Assembly (NCBI RefSeq): GCF_001439785.1
Contig: NZ_JYLI01000021.1
Span: 38,149-102,148 of the forward strand
Direction: 5' to 3'
DNA from: Pseudomonas poae
GTDB taxonomy: Bacteria > Pseudomonadota > Gammaproteobacteria > Pseudomonadales > Pseudomonadaceae
DNA length: 64,000 nt
Below, in pieces: positions 53,182-61,692 of the stretch. The notes below the pieces were generated by a model that saw only the letters and a program-made list of their open reading frames with translations, was not told the DNA's origin and ran no database searches. The position numbers and the translations under genes were made by a program. The stretch's first letter is position 1. Every line of letters starts with the position of its first letter.

Positions 53182-53739
53182 CTAACCGGCGTTGGCCAGG
53201 TCCGCGTAACGGTCGCAGTCCACGGTGTGGTCCATGACCATGCCACTGGCCTGCATGAACGCGTAGCAGATGGTCGGCCCGACAAAGGTAAAACCGGCTT
53301 TCTTCAAGGCTTTGCTCATGGCTTCGGCCTCGGGCGTAATCGCCGGGACCTCACTGCGGTCCTTGAAATGATTGACCTTGGGCACGCCGCCAACGAACGA
53401 CCACAACCACTGCACGGGGTCTTCCAGCGCCAGCCAGGCCGCGGCATTGCGCCGGGTGGCATTGAGCTTGAGACGGTTGCGCACAATGCCCGGGTCGAGC
53501 ATCAGCGCGTCGATTTCGACATCGGTGAGCTGCGCCAAACGCGGCGCGTCAAAGCCGAACAACACCTTGCGGTAATGCTCGCGCTTGCGCAAAACGGTGA
53601 TCCAGGAAAGACCGGCCTGGAACCCTTCGAGCAAAAGCAACTCGAACAAGCCCTGCGCATCGCGCAGCGGCGTTCCCCACTCTTGATCGTGATAAGCCAT
53701 GTACAGCGGATCTTCAGAACACCAAAAGCAGCGTGGCAT
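53182..53739 (-). CDS. tag: DNA-3-methyladenine glycosylase I
   Basis: 185-residue base-excision glycosylase removing 3-methyladenine. The family start MPRCFWCSEDPLYMAYHDQ has zinc cysteines and histidine, SWITVLRKRE recurs in the helix-hairpin region, and the C-terminal GPTICYAFMQASGMVMDHTVDC carries the rest of the zinc site. ATG at 53739. Divergent from glyQ with a gap of about 80 bases. Confidence 0.94.
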   Translation of the reverse strand: MPRCFWCSEDPLYMAYHDQEWGTPLRDAQGLFELLLLEGFQAGLSWITVLRKREHYRKVLFGFDAPRLAQLTDVEIDALMLDPGIVRNRLKLNATRRNAAAWLALEDPVQWLWSFVGGVPKVNHFKDRSEVPAITPEAEAMSKALKKAGFTFVGPTICYAFMQASGMVMDHTVDCDRYADLANAG

Positions 53740-53820
53740 AAGGCTCCAGGGGATGGTGGCGCGGCCGAATCGGGTATACTCCCGCTCTTTAAATCGCAGC
53801 CCAAGTAACAGGTGAATTTC

Positions 53821-54774
53821 GTGAGCCAGCCTACGCCAGCCGTGCGTACCTTCCAAGACTTGATCCTCGCCCTCCAGCAATACTGGGCCGAGCAAGGTTG
53901 TGTGGTACTTCAGCCCTACGATATGGAAGTAGGCGCCGGCACTTTCCACACCGCTACCTTCCTGCGGGCCATCGGCCCGGAAACCTGGAACGCCGCTTAT
54001 GTGCAGCCCAGTCGCCGCCCGACTGACGGCCGCTACGGCGAAAACCCGAACCGTCTGCAGCACTACTACCAGTTCCAGGTGGTATTGAAGCCCAACCCGG
54101 ACAACTTCCAGGAACTGTACCTGGGCTCACTCAAGCATGTGGGCCTGGACCCGCTGGTGCACGACATCCGTTTTGTCGAAGACAACTGGGAGTCGCCAAC
54201 CCTGGGCGCCTGGGGTCTGGGCTGGGAAGTCTGGCTCAATGGCATGGAGGTGACGCAGTTCACTTACTTCCAGCAAGCCGGCGGCATCGAGTGCTACCCG
54301 GTGACCGGCGAGATCACCTACGGTCTTGAGCGCCTGGCCATGTACCTGCAAGGCGTGGATTCGGTCTACGACCTGGTGTGGGCTGACGGCCCGTTCGGCA
54401 AGGTCACCTACGGCGACGTGTTCCACCAGAACGAAGTGGAGCAATCCACTTACAACTTCGAACACGCCAACGTCGACAAGCTGTTCGAACTGTTCGACTT
54501 CTATGAAAGCGAAGCCAAGCGCCTGATCGAACTCGACCAGCCGCTGCCGTTGCCAAGCTATGAAATGGTGTTGAAGGCGTCCCATACCTTCAACCTGCTG
54601 GACGCACGCCGTGCCATCTCGGTGACCGCGCGCCAGCAATACATCCTGCGTGTGCGCACCCTGGCGCGTTCCGTCGCCCAAGCCTACCTGCTGGCTCGCG
54701 CCAAGCTGGGCTTCCCGATGGCAACCCCGGACCTGCGTGATGAAGTGTTGGCTAAGCTGGAGGCTGCACAATGA
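53821..54774 (+). CDS. glyQ: Glycyl-tRNA synthetase alpha subunit
   Basis: 317-residue catalytic alpha chain of the tetrameric bacterial glycyl-tRNA synthetase. Begins MSQPTPAVRTFQDLI at a GTG (53821), three codons into the longer frame, with the rest typical (PYDMEVGAGTFHTATFLRAIG). Stop overlaps glyS by four bases. Confidence 0.97.
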   Translation: MSQPTPAVRTFQDLILALQQYWAEQGCVVLQPYDMEVGAGTFHTATFLRAIGPETWNAAYVQPSRRPTDGRYGENPNRLQHYYQFQVVLKPNPDNFQELYLGSLKHVGLDPLVHDIRFVEDNWESPTLGAWGLGWEVWLNGMEVTQFTYFQQAGGIECYPVTGEITYGLERLAMYLQGVDSVYDLVWADGPFGKVTYGDVFHQNEVEQSTYNFEHANVDKLFELFDFYESEAKRLIELDQPLPLPSYEMVLKASHTFNLLDARRAISVTARQQYILRVRTLARSVAQAYLLARAKLGFPMATPDLRDEVLAKLEAAQ

Positions 54775-56825
54775 GTGCTCAAGATTTCCTGGTTGAACTG
54801 GGCACCGAAGAGCTGCCACCCAAGGCACTCAATACCCTGGCCGACGCGTTCCTGGCCGGTATCGAAAAAGGCCTGCAAAGCGCCGGCCTGAAATTTGAAG
54901 CGAAGAAGGTCTACGCCGCGCCGCGCCGTCTGGCCGTGTTGCTGACCGCGCTGGAAACCCAGCAGCCGGACCGCAGCATCAACCTCGACGGCCCGCCGCG
55001 TCAGGCCGCTTTCGATGCTGAAGGCAATCCGACTCAAGCCGCCCTCGGCTTCGCCAAGAAGTGTGGCGTCGAGCTCAGCGAGATCGACCAGAGCGGCCCG
55101 AAACTGCGGTTCAGCCAGGTGATCACCGGCAAGCCGACCGCCAGCCTGTTGCCGACCATCGTTGAAGACTCCTTGAATGACCTGCCGATTCCCAAGCGCA
55201 TGCGCTGGGGTGCGCGCAAGGAAGAGTTCGTGCGCCCAACCCAGTGGCTGGTGATGTTGCTCGGTGATCAAGTGATCGACTGCACCATCCTCGCCCAGCA
55301 AGCCGGGCGCGATTCCCGTGGTCACCGTTTCCACCACCCGCAAGCTGTACGCATCACTTCGCCGGCCAACTACGCTGCCGACTTGCGCGCCGCTTACGTG
55401 CTGGCCGATGCCAATGAGCGTCGCGAGCTGATCAGCAAGCGCACCGAGGAGCTGGCCCGTCTGCAGGAAGGCACCGCCATCGTGCCGCCAGGCCTGCTCG
55501 ACGAAGTGACCGCACTGGTGGAATGGCCGGTGCCGCTGGTGTGCTCGTTCGAGGAACGTTTCCTCGATGTGCCACAGGAAGCGCTGATCACCACCATGCA
55601 GGACAACCAGAAGTATTTCTGCCTGCTGGATGCGGACGGCAAGTTGCTGCCGCGCTTTATCACCGTGGCTAACATCGAAAGCACCGACCCGCAGCAGATC
55701 ATCGCCGGCAACGAGAAAGTCGTTCGCCCGCGCCTGACCGACGCCGAATTCTTCTTCAAGCAAGACAAGAAGCAGAAGCTCGAAGATTTCAACCTGCGCC
55801 TGCAGAACGTGGTGTTCCAGGAAAAACTCGGCAGCGTCTACGACAAAGCCGTGCGCGTCTCCAAGCTGGCGGCCTACATTGCCCAGCGCATTGGTGGCGA
55901 TGCAGCCTGGGCGACACGTGCCGGCCTGCTGTCCAAGTGCGACCTGGCCACCGAGATGGTCGGCGAGTTCCCCGAGATGCAAGGCGTGGCGGGCTACTAC
56001 TACGCCCTTAACGACGGCGAACCCAACGATGTGGCGCTGGCGCTGAACGAGCAGTACATGCCACGCGGCGCTGGCGCCGAGCTGCCGACCACCCTCACCG
56101 GTGCGGCCGTGGCCATCGCCGACAAGCTGGACACGCTCGTCGGCATCTTCGGCATCGGCATGCTGCCCACCGGCAGCAAAGACCCGTATGCCCTGCGCCG
56201 TGCAGCCTTGGGCGTGCTGCGTATCCTGATCGACAAGAAGCTGGACCTCGACCTCGCCCAAGCCGTGGTGTTCGCGGTCGGCCAGTTCGGTGCCAAGGTC
56301 AAGCAGGCTGGCTTGGCTGAGCAAGTGCTGGAGTTCGTCTTCGACCGCCTGCGCGCGCGTTACGAAGACGAAGGCGTGGACGTCTCCGTGTACCTGTCCG
56401 TACGTGCCCTGCAGCCTGGTTCGGCGCTGGACTTCGATCAGCGTGTGCAAGCCGTGCAGGCCTTCCGCAAGTTGCCGGAAGCCAATGCCCTGGCTGCCGT
56501 GAACAAGCGTGTGTCCAACCTGCTGGGCAAGGCCGACACCCTCGGCACCGCCGACGTCGACCCGGGCCTGTTTGCCGATGCCAAGGAGTTCTCGCTGAAC
56601 TCGGCTATCGCCAAGGCAGAAAACGCAGTGAAGCCGCTGATCGCCGAACGCAACTACGCCGAAGCCCTGGCGCGCCTGGCCACCCTGCGTGAGCCGGTGG
56701 ATGCGTTCTTCGAAGCGGTGATGATTAATGCCGAAGATGCTGGCGTGCGGAAAAACCGCTACGCCATGCTGGCGCGTCTGCGCGGCCTGTTCGTCAACAT
56801 CGCTGACATTTCGACGCTGAGCTGA
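54771..56825 (+). CDS. glyS: Glycyl-tRNA synthetase beta subunit
   Basis: 684-residue beta chain containing tRNA-recognition and HD-like domains (QDFLVELGTEELPPKAL at the start; C-terminal anticodon-binding domain). ATG overlaps the glyQ stop (ATGA). Followed two bases later by gmhB. Confidence 0.97.
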   Translation: MSAQDFLVELGTEELPPKALNTLADAFLAGIEKGLQSAGLKFEAKKVYAAPRRLAVLLTALETQQPDRSINLDGPPRQAAFDAEGNPTQAALGFAKKCGVELSEIDQSGPKLRFSQVITGKPTASLLPTIVEDSLNDLPIPKRMRWGARKEEFVRPTQWLVMLLGDQVIDCTILAQQAGRDSRGHRFHHPQAVRITSPANYAADLRAAYVLADANERRELISKRTEELARLQEGTAIVPPGLLDEVTALVEWPVPLVCSFEERFLDVPQEALITTMQDNQKYFCLLDADGKLLPRFITVANIESTDPQQIIAGNEKVVRPRLTDAEFFFKQDKKQKLEDFNLRLQNVVFQEKLGSVYDKAVRVSKLAAYIAQRIGGDAAWATRAGLLSKCDLATEMVGEFPEMQGVAGYYYALNDGEPNDVALALNEQYMPRGAGAELPTTLTGAAVAIADKLDTLVGIFGIGMLPTGSKDPYALRRAALGVLRILIDKKLDLDLAQAVVFAVGQFGAKVKQAGLAEQVLEFVFDRLRARYEDEGVDVSVYLSVRALQPGSALDFDQRVQAVQAFRKLPEANALAAVNKRVSNLLGKADTLGTADVDPGLFADAKEFSLNSAIAKAENAVKPLIAERNYAEALARLATLREPVDAFFEAVMINAEDAGVRKNRYAMLARLRGLFVNIADISTLS

Positions 56826-56827
56826 TC

Positions 56828-57364
56828 ATGTTGAAACTGCTGATTCTCGATCGGGACGGGGTGATCAATTACGACTCCGACGCTTACATCAAGTCGGTGG
56901 CGGAATGGATACCACTGCCCGGGTCGATCGAGGCCATCGCGCAGTTGAGCAAAGCCGGCTGGACAGTGGCAATTGCCACCAACCAGTCCGGCATCGCCCG
57001 CGGCTATTACAGCATCGCTACCCTGGACGCCATGCACGCGCGCCTGCGCACGCTGGTGGCCGAGCAGGGCGGCGACGTGGGGCTGGTGGCGTACTGCCCT
57101 CACGGGCCGGATGAGGGCTGCGATTGCCGTAAGCCCAAGCCTGGCATGTTGAAAATCATTGCAGAACATTACAAGGTACCGTTGGCTGGGATATGGTTCG
57201 TCGGGGACAGTCTCGGTGACCTGGAGGCGGCCAAGGCCGTCGACTCTCAGCCAGTTTTGGTCAAGACCGGAAAAGGCGAAAAGACCCAGGCGAAAAACCT
57301 GCCGGTGGGCACCTTGATTTTTGACGATCTGGCGGCGGTTGCCGCAGAACTTATCAACAACTAG
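56828..57364 (+). CDS. gmhB: D-glycero-beta-D-manno-heptose 1,7-bisphosphate phosphatase
   Basis: 178-residue HAD phosphatase in heptose synthesis for LPS. Nucleophile motif LILDRDGVINYDSDAY, TNQSGIARGYY, and the zinc-binding loop CPHGPDEGCDCRKPKPG are complete. Two bases after glyS, with plsC downstream in the same direction. Confidence 0.95.
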   Translation: MLKLLILDRDGVINYDSDAYIKSVAEWIPLPGSIEAIAQLSKAGWTVAIATNQSGIARGYYSIATLDAMHARLRTLVAEQGGDVGLVAYCPHGPDEGCDCRKPKPGMLKIIAEHYKVPLAGIWFVGDSLGDLEAAKAVDSQPVLVKTGKGEKTQAKNLPVGTLIFDDLAAVAAELINN

Positions 57365-57449
57365 CAGCAGCCCTCGACTTCCTGGCCAAGGACTGTTCGG
57401 GAGTGCGCTTTAAACAGGCGGGCCATGTCCCGCAACGGTAAATGCCGCC

Positions 57450-58220
57450 ATGTCGATTTTGCAGGCCATCAGAACCTTTTTCTTTTACCTGCTGTTGGGC
57501 ACCAGTTCCTTTCTCTGGTGCACCCTGAGCTTTTTTATCGCGCCTTTCCTGCCATTCAAGGCGCGCTATCGCTTCATCAACGTTTATTGGTGTCGCTGCG
57601 CGTTGTGGCTGTCCAAGGTGTTCCTCAACATCCGTTTCGAGGTCAAGGGCGCGGAGCATGTGCCGGACCAGCCGTGCGTGATTCTGTCGAACCATCAGAG
57701 CACCTGGGAGACGTTCTTCCTGTCGGCGTACTTCTCACCCTTGAGCCAGGTACTCAAGCGTGAGTTGCTCTACGTACCGTTCTTTGGGTGGGCGATGGCC
57801 ATGCTGCGTCCAATCGCCATCGACCGCGACAACCCCAAGGCGGCGCTCAAGCATGTGGCCAAAAAAGGTGACGAGCTGCTCAAGGATGGCGTGTGGGTAC
57901 TGATCTTCCCCGAAGGCACTCGCGTGCCCTACGGCACCGTGGGCAAATTTTCACGGGGTGGCACCGCCTTGGCGGTCAACGCCAACCTGCCGGTGCTGCC
58001 GATTGCGCATAACGCCGGGAAGTTCTGGCCGAAGACTGGCTGGGCCAAGCGTCCAGGCACCATCACTGTGGTGATCGGTGAACCGATGTATGCCGAAGGC
58101 GAGGGGCCACGCGCCATCGCGGCGCTGAATGACCGCGCGCAAGCCTGGAATCAAGCGCAACAGAGGGCAATGGGTTCGTTGCCACCGGAGCCCATCGTGG
58201 TGGACACGCCGGTGATATGA
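57450..58220 (+). CDS. plsC: 1-acyl-sn-glycerol-3-phosphate acyltransferase
   Basis: 256-residue inner-membrane enzyme making phosphatidic acid. N-terminal membrane helix (FFFYLLLGTSSFLWC), acyltransferase motif I in the form NHQSTWET (H-x4-E rather than H-x4-D, as I remember from the P. aeruginosa homologue PA0005), and FPEGTRVPYG (motif III). 86 bases after gmhB. gyrB is expected next but is not here. Confidence 0.93.
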   Translation: MSILQAIRTFFFYLLLGTSSFLWCTLSFFIAPFLPFKARYRFINVYWCRCALWLSKVFLNIRFEVKGAEHVPDQPCVILSNHQSTWETFFLSAYFSPLSQVLKRELLYVPFFGWAMAMLRPIAIDRDNPKAALKHVAKKGDELLKDGVWVLIFPEGTRVPYGTVGKFSRGGTALAVNANLPVLPIAHNAGKFWPKTGWAKRPGTITVVIGEPMYAEGEGPRAIAALNDRAQAWNQAQQRAMGSLPPEPIVVDTPVI

Positions 58221-58225
58221 GGTTC

Positions 58226-58234
58226 TGTGGATAA
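58226..58234 (-). other. Perfect DnaA box downstream of plsC
   Basis: tgtggataa immediately after the plsC stop, in the A+T-rich gap (58221-58348) before the terminator. This gap has no gene and is more A+T-rich than its surroundings. Confidence 0.6.
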
Positions 58235-58348
58235 CCTGTGCACGGATTGTTGGCTAATTGGCTTTTTATGCTTATAAACGACTGATTTATATGCATATTT
58301 CATTAGCCTATAAAATTTCGAAAAACGTGCATAAGTTTTTTCGGCATT

Positions 58349-58377
58349 AAAAAACCGGTCCTGGTGACCGGTTTTTT
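58349..58377. terminator. Bidirectional rho-independent terminator
   Basis: aaaaaaccggtc-ctggt-gaccggtttttt pairs perfectly with A and T runs on both sides, between convergent plsC and the histidine kinase. Confidence 0.92.
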
Positions 58378-58398
58378 ATGCACAGGACAAAAGCTGTC

Positions 58399-60024
58399 TC
58401 AGCAGTCATCCAACAAGGGAAGTCGCAGACTGAACGTAGTGCCCTTGCCAAGGGTACTTTCGCACCTGACATGCCCGTCATGTCGCTCCACGACCGCCCT
58501 GACCATGGTGAGTCCCAAGCCCAGCCCCTCGCTGCCCTGAGCGGAATCGAAGCGTCGGTACTGACTGAACAGCTCAGGCAGATCTTCGGCCGCGATACCT
58601 GCACCCTGATCGTTGATATTGCATTCCAGCCAGCCCTGGGCGCTGCTGTGGCGCAACGTTACGGTGGTGCCAGACGCAGAATATTTGATCGCGTTCTCCA
58701 GCACATTGAATAACGCTCGGGTCAGCAGCGATTGATCGGCTGACACCATGCCTTCGTCAGCCTCATCCAGATCATGGACCAGGTGAATACCTTTGAGATG
58801 AGCGATCACCGCTACTTGATCGAAGGCGTCCATCACCAGCATGGCGAACAGGGTCGGCTGGAAGTGATAGCCATCAGCCTCGGCCTTGGCCAGTTGCACG
58901 AATGACTCGGTCAGGTTCAAGGCACGTCGCACCTGTTGTTCAATTTGGGCAAACACCGGGGAATCGTCGCTGTGTATATCCAGCAGCGCAAGAATTGCCG
59001 AATGGGGCGCACGTAGATCATGGGACAAGAAGCGCAGCATGGTTTCCCGGTGCTGCTGAGCATCGCGTTCTTTGCTCAGGTCAGTCAGACTCAGCAACCA
59101 GCCCAGGGCAACATCACCTTCTGCCGGGAGCAAAGGCGCAATCTCCATGCGCAGACTGCGCTGATGGATATCGCGAAACTCAATAAGCTCGAGCGCCGAG
59201 AGGGCAGGGCGCACGCCATTGTGCAGAGGCGGGTAACCCAGGTCGGCCAGTTGCTCCAGCACGTTGTGGCTGACCAGCTCATTGCCGAATACCTCGCGGG
59301 CAATCCGGTTGGCCAGCAGGATATTGCCGCGAGGATCAGTAATCAGCGTCGCCACCGGCAGACACTCCAGGCCATCGGCCATAAAACGCCGAGTGTCGCG
59401 CGTACGGCTGACGGCTTGCTCCAACGCGAAGATCCGCCCCTGCAACACATCGCCCTTGCTCGCCGGTGCACGCCGGCGCTCCGGCAAGACTTTGGGCTCG
59501 TCATCCAGCCGCGCCAGCTCCCAGCCGAAATAAGCGAGGACCGCACTCAAGCGGCGCCAATTCCAGATCAGGTAGCCGAGCAGTAAACCGATCAGGCAGG
59601 CGGCAGGTGACCACCACTGGCCCAGGCGCATCAGGGTCAATGAGCCCAACACGGCGGCCGCCATGCAACCCAATGTCATCCACGACGCGTAACGCGGTCG
59701 GTAAAGCAGCAAGCCGAGCAGCAGGGCTACGAGCGTGGTCGACAGCAGCGCAGCCAACCAACCTGACACCTGCGCGGTATCTTGCCCTCCCAGCAGGCCG
59801 CTCAGTGCGTCAGCCTGGATTTGCATGTCGGCAGAGGATAGCGCGTTGAGCTTGCGAAGGCCGTCATACAAAGGATTATCAAGGGCAAGGAATGGGTTAA
59901 GGGACAGATAGGCGGTGACAGGCAACAACAGCAAGCCTATCCACAGCCACTCGCGAACAAGGCCATTGAACAGATGCTGGGCGTGGGTGGGTTGGCGCTT
60001 TTCCGGCTGGCCCCATAGCTTCAT
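58399..60024 (-). CDS. Sensor histidine kinase with truncated CHASE2-type N-terminus
   Basis: 541-residue kinase. An N-terminal helix (LWIGLLLLPVTAYLSL, residues 27-42) precedes LDNPLYDGL (the usual CHASE2 opening). This is followed almost at once by MQIQADALSGLL, which resembles the end of CHASE2 domains, and three membrane helices (about 88-153), with a PAS-like domain (LPVATLITDPRGNILLAN, 222-239). Next are H335 in LSHDLRAP, N in NVLENAIKYS, and G boxes NDQGAGIA and GLGLGLTMV. The sensing core of about 250 residues expected between the first helix and the three-helix block seems to be missing. Transcribed divergently from its likely partner regulator. Confidence 0.87.
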   Translation of the reverse strand: MKLWGQPEKRQPTHAQHLFNGLVREWLWIGLLLLPVTAYLSLNPFLALDNPLYDGLRKLNALSSADMQIQADALSGLLGGQDTAQVSGWLAALLSTTLVALLLGLLLYRPRYASWMTLGCMAAAVLGSLTLMRLGQWWSPAACLIGLLLGYLIWNWRRLSAVLAYFGWELARLDDEPKVLPERRRAPASKGDVLQGRIFALEQAVSRTRDTRRFMADGLECLPVATLITDPRGNILLANRIAREVFGNELVSHNVLEQLADLGYPPLHNGVRPALSALELIEFRDIHQRSLRMEIAPLLPAEGDVALGWLLSLTDLSKERDAQQHRETMLRFLSHDLRAPHSAILALLDIHSDDSPVFAQIEQQVRRALNLTESFVQLAKAEADGYHFQPTLFAMLVMDAFDQVAVIAHLKGIHLVHDLDEADEGMVSADQSLLTRALFNVLENAIKYSASGTTVTLRHSSAQGWLECNINDQGAGIAAEDLPELFSQYRRFDSAQGSEGLGLGLTMVRAVVERHDGHVRCESTLGKGTTFSLRLPLLDDC

Positions 60025-60065
60025 CAGGGAGCCACCGCAGGCCGGCACGTGATTAAAGATGTCAT
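60024..60065 (-). CDS. Possible 13-codon leader peptide upstream of the kinase
   Basis: MTSLITCRPAVAP starts at an ATG with a strong AAGGAG site and ends in TGA that shares its last base with the kinase ATG (TGATG). The kinase itself lacks a good ribosome site, so its translation may depend on this leader. Short ORFs arise by chance, so this is tentative. Confidence 0.4.
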   Translation of the reverse strand: MTSLITCRPAVAP

Positions 60066-60284
60066 AGACCTTGGTTTCTCCTTCCAGGCCATGCTCGTCG
60101 CAAGCCAACCAATAGACGTGATTTGGGCTCAGTGAAACTTATTTTGAAGTCACTGGATAGAGGCTCAACGTAGCGTACCGGGAATGTGTCGGCGTGGCCT
60201 TTTACTTGCCAGCAGTAGCCGGTATCTTTCCTACATGCGCTCAAGCACATATTCCTCGGCTCAGCGTATAGCCAGAAGCGAAGA

Positions 60285-60322
60285 GCCGTTGAATCTGACC
60301 ACAATTGTTCAGATTCAGCGGC
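60285..60322. promoter_or_regulatory. 14-bp-arm inverted repeat between kinase and regulator genes
   Basis: gccgttgaatctga and tcagattcagcggc, one mismatch, loop ten bases, lie in the divergent promoter region (60066-60396, which has no gene). There is no T-run, so an operator for the response regulator is likelier than a terminator. Confidence 0.55.
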
Positions 60323-60396
60323 TGGCATCTGCGCAGTAAGTGCCCTTGTTTGGATGGGCCGTCAGTTGCCATATTTCTCGTGAAGGGACCCACACC

Positions 60397-61119
60397 ATGC
60401 GTGTCGCGATATTGGATGACGAACCCGCTGAATTGCGCCGAGTCGAACAGACACTGCGACAGATCCCCGGCACATCGGACCAGCCCTGGTCTGTGCATTG
60501 CTTCGAGCGAGGGGAAGAACTGCTGCGCCAACTGCGCCGGGAAAACTTCGACCTGTTGATACTTGACTGGCAATTGCCCGATATCAGCGGTATCGCATTG
60601 CTGCGCTGGACCCGTGAACATCTGGAATCACCGCCAGCGGTGATTATGCTCACCAGTCGCGACGCCGAGAGCGATATCGTCGCTGCGCTCAACAGCGGAG
60701 CCGATGACTACCTGAGTAAGCCCTTTCGCCCTAACGAGCTTAAAGCACGAGTCACCGCCGTGCTGCGCCGCCATGGTCTGCAAAAGCCCATGACGCCTGA
60801 AGTGCAAAGCTTTAACGACCTGACCTTCGACGATGCCGAACTCACCGTGACCCGCGCGGGTAAACCCATCAACCTGACCGAGCGTGAATACCGCCTGGCG
60901 AGCTGCCTGTTTGCCAACTTGGCACGACCGTTGTCTCGCGAGTATCTGTATGAGCGGTTCTGGACCCATGAAGAGATGGTGTCGTCACGGCCCTTGGATA
61001 CCCACATCTATCGCCTCAGGAACAAGCTGGGGCTGACGGCGGATCGGGGTTGGCAGCTGTTGACGATCTATGGGTACGGGTATCGGTTGGAGAGTGTGGG
61101 AGTGGCAGCCGAGGGGTAA
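60397..61119 (+). CDS. OmpR-type response regulator
   Basis: 240-residue two-component regulator. Receiver: acidic pair D7/D8 (ILDDEP), phospho-acceptor D57 (ILDWQLP), T87 (MLTSRD) and K108 (LSKPF). C-terminal winged helix (GKPINLTEREYRLASCLFANL, DTHIYRLRNKLG, then ILTIYGYGYRLE-type end). ATG at 60397 with GAAGGGA. Divergent from the kinase, presumably its partner. Ended by a terminator at 61156-61189. Confidence 0.92.
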   Translation: MRVAILDDEPAELRRVEQTLRQIPGTSDQPWSVHCFERGEELLRQLRRENFDLLILDWQLPDISGIALLRWTREHLESPPAVIMLTSRDAESDIVAALNSGADDYLSKPFRPNELKARVTAVLRRHGLQKPMTPEVQSFNDLTFDDAELTVTRAGKPINLTEREYRLASCLFANLARPLSREYLYERFWTHEEMVSSRPLDTHIYRLRNKLGLTADRGWQLLTIYGYGYRLESVGVAAEG

Positions 61120-61155
61120 TGTTCCACGTGGAGCATTTGGAAAATTGGAGGTAAT

Positions 61156-61189
61156 AAAAAAGGCCAACGCTGAGCGTTGGCCTTTTTAT
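61156..61189 (+). terminator. Terminator after the response regulator
   Basis: aaaaaggccaacgctgagcg and complement, with a T-run. Confidence 0.9.
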
Positions 61190-61692
61190 TGCGGGTTCGC
61201 CTGTGTCGACGGGCAAGATGGATGTCATCCGCTACGCGATAAAAATCAACAACTTAGGATCGAATTGGGCGAGATTAATGACATGAACGCGTCAAACAAA
61301 ATGTCATTTTTCGTCAAACGAGCGCAGATTACTGTCATTTCCCGCAAGCCATAAGACCCGCGCACCGACCACACTACATCTCTACTAAGCCTTCTACATA
61401 AAGGAAGGCTTCAATGCATGAGCCCGATTGACAAATTGGCAATTCCCCTAAGGTTACAACGATTCCATTCAGCATGGAACAGGCATTTTTCGAGCCCAAT
61501 TGCTAACTGGCTTTGTCGTCCAAACCAGTCTTTTAAAAGCATCGCAATTGAGCCGGATGAGTCAGCAAACCGGTACCCCATAACCTTGTAACCAGACAGG
61601 CATCTGCTCAATGCCTTGTCACCATCAGGTCATAAAGCAACGCTAGGCTGAATAGAGTGGGCCAGAATTTTCTGGTCTAGAGGAGGCCTGCC
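61190..61692. other. Gene-free stretch before the recombinase (island border)
   Basis: About 500 bases without a recognised gene; a 66-codon minus-strand frame (61411-61611) looks unlike any known protein. It contains two tgtcattt motifs in direct repeat (61302-61309 and 61333-61340), an inverted aatgaca (61277-61283) and a repeated gtcaaac (61291-61297 and 61313-61319). It also has a hairpin at 61387-61411 and an inverted repeat ccagaa-tt-ttctgg (61662-61675) just ahead of the recombinase. A+T content is higher than in the core genes. Confidence 0.6.
61662..61675. promoter_or_regulatory. Palindrome ahead of the recombinase ribosome site
   Basis: ccagaattttctgg, a 6-bp-arm inverted repeat with a two-base centre, ends five bases before the AGGAGG (61681-61686). 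It could be an operator in a self-regulated recombinase gene. Confidence 0.4.

Noticed and set aside
54684..56450. 588-codon open frame antisense to glyS
   Set aside because: Shadow of glyS; no ribosome site, no recognisable domain.
61411..61611. 66-codon minus-strand frame in the island border
   Set aside because: No ribosome site or recognisable similarity; composition does not differ from non-coding DNA.
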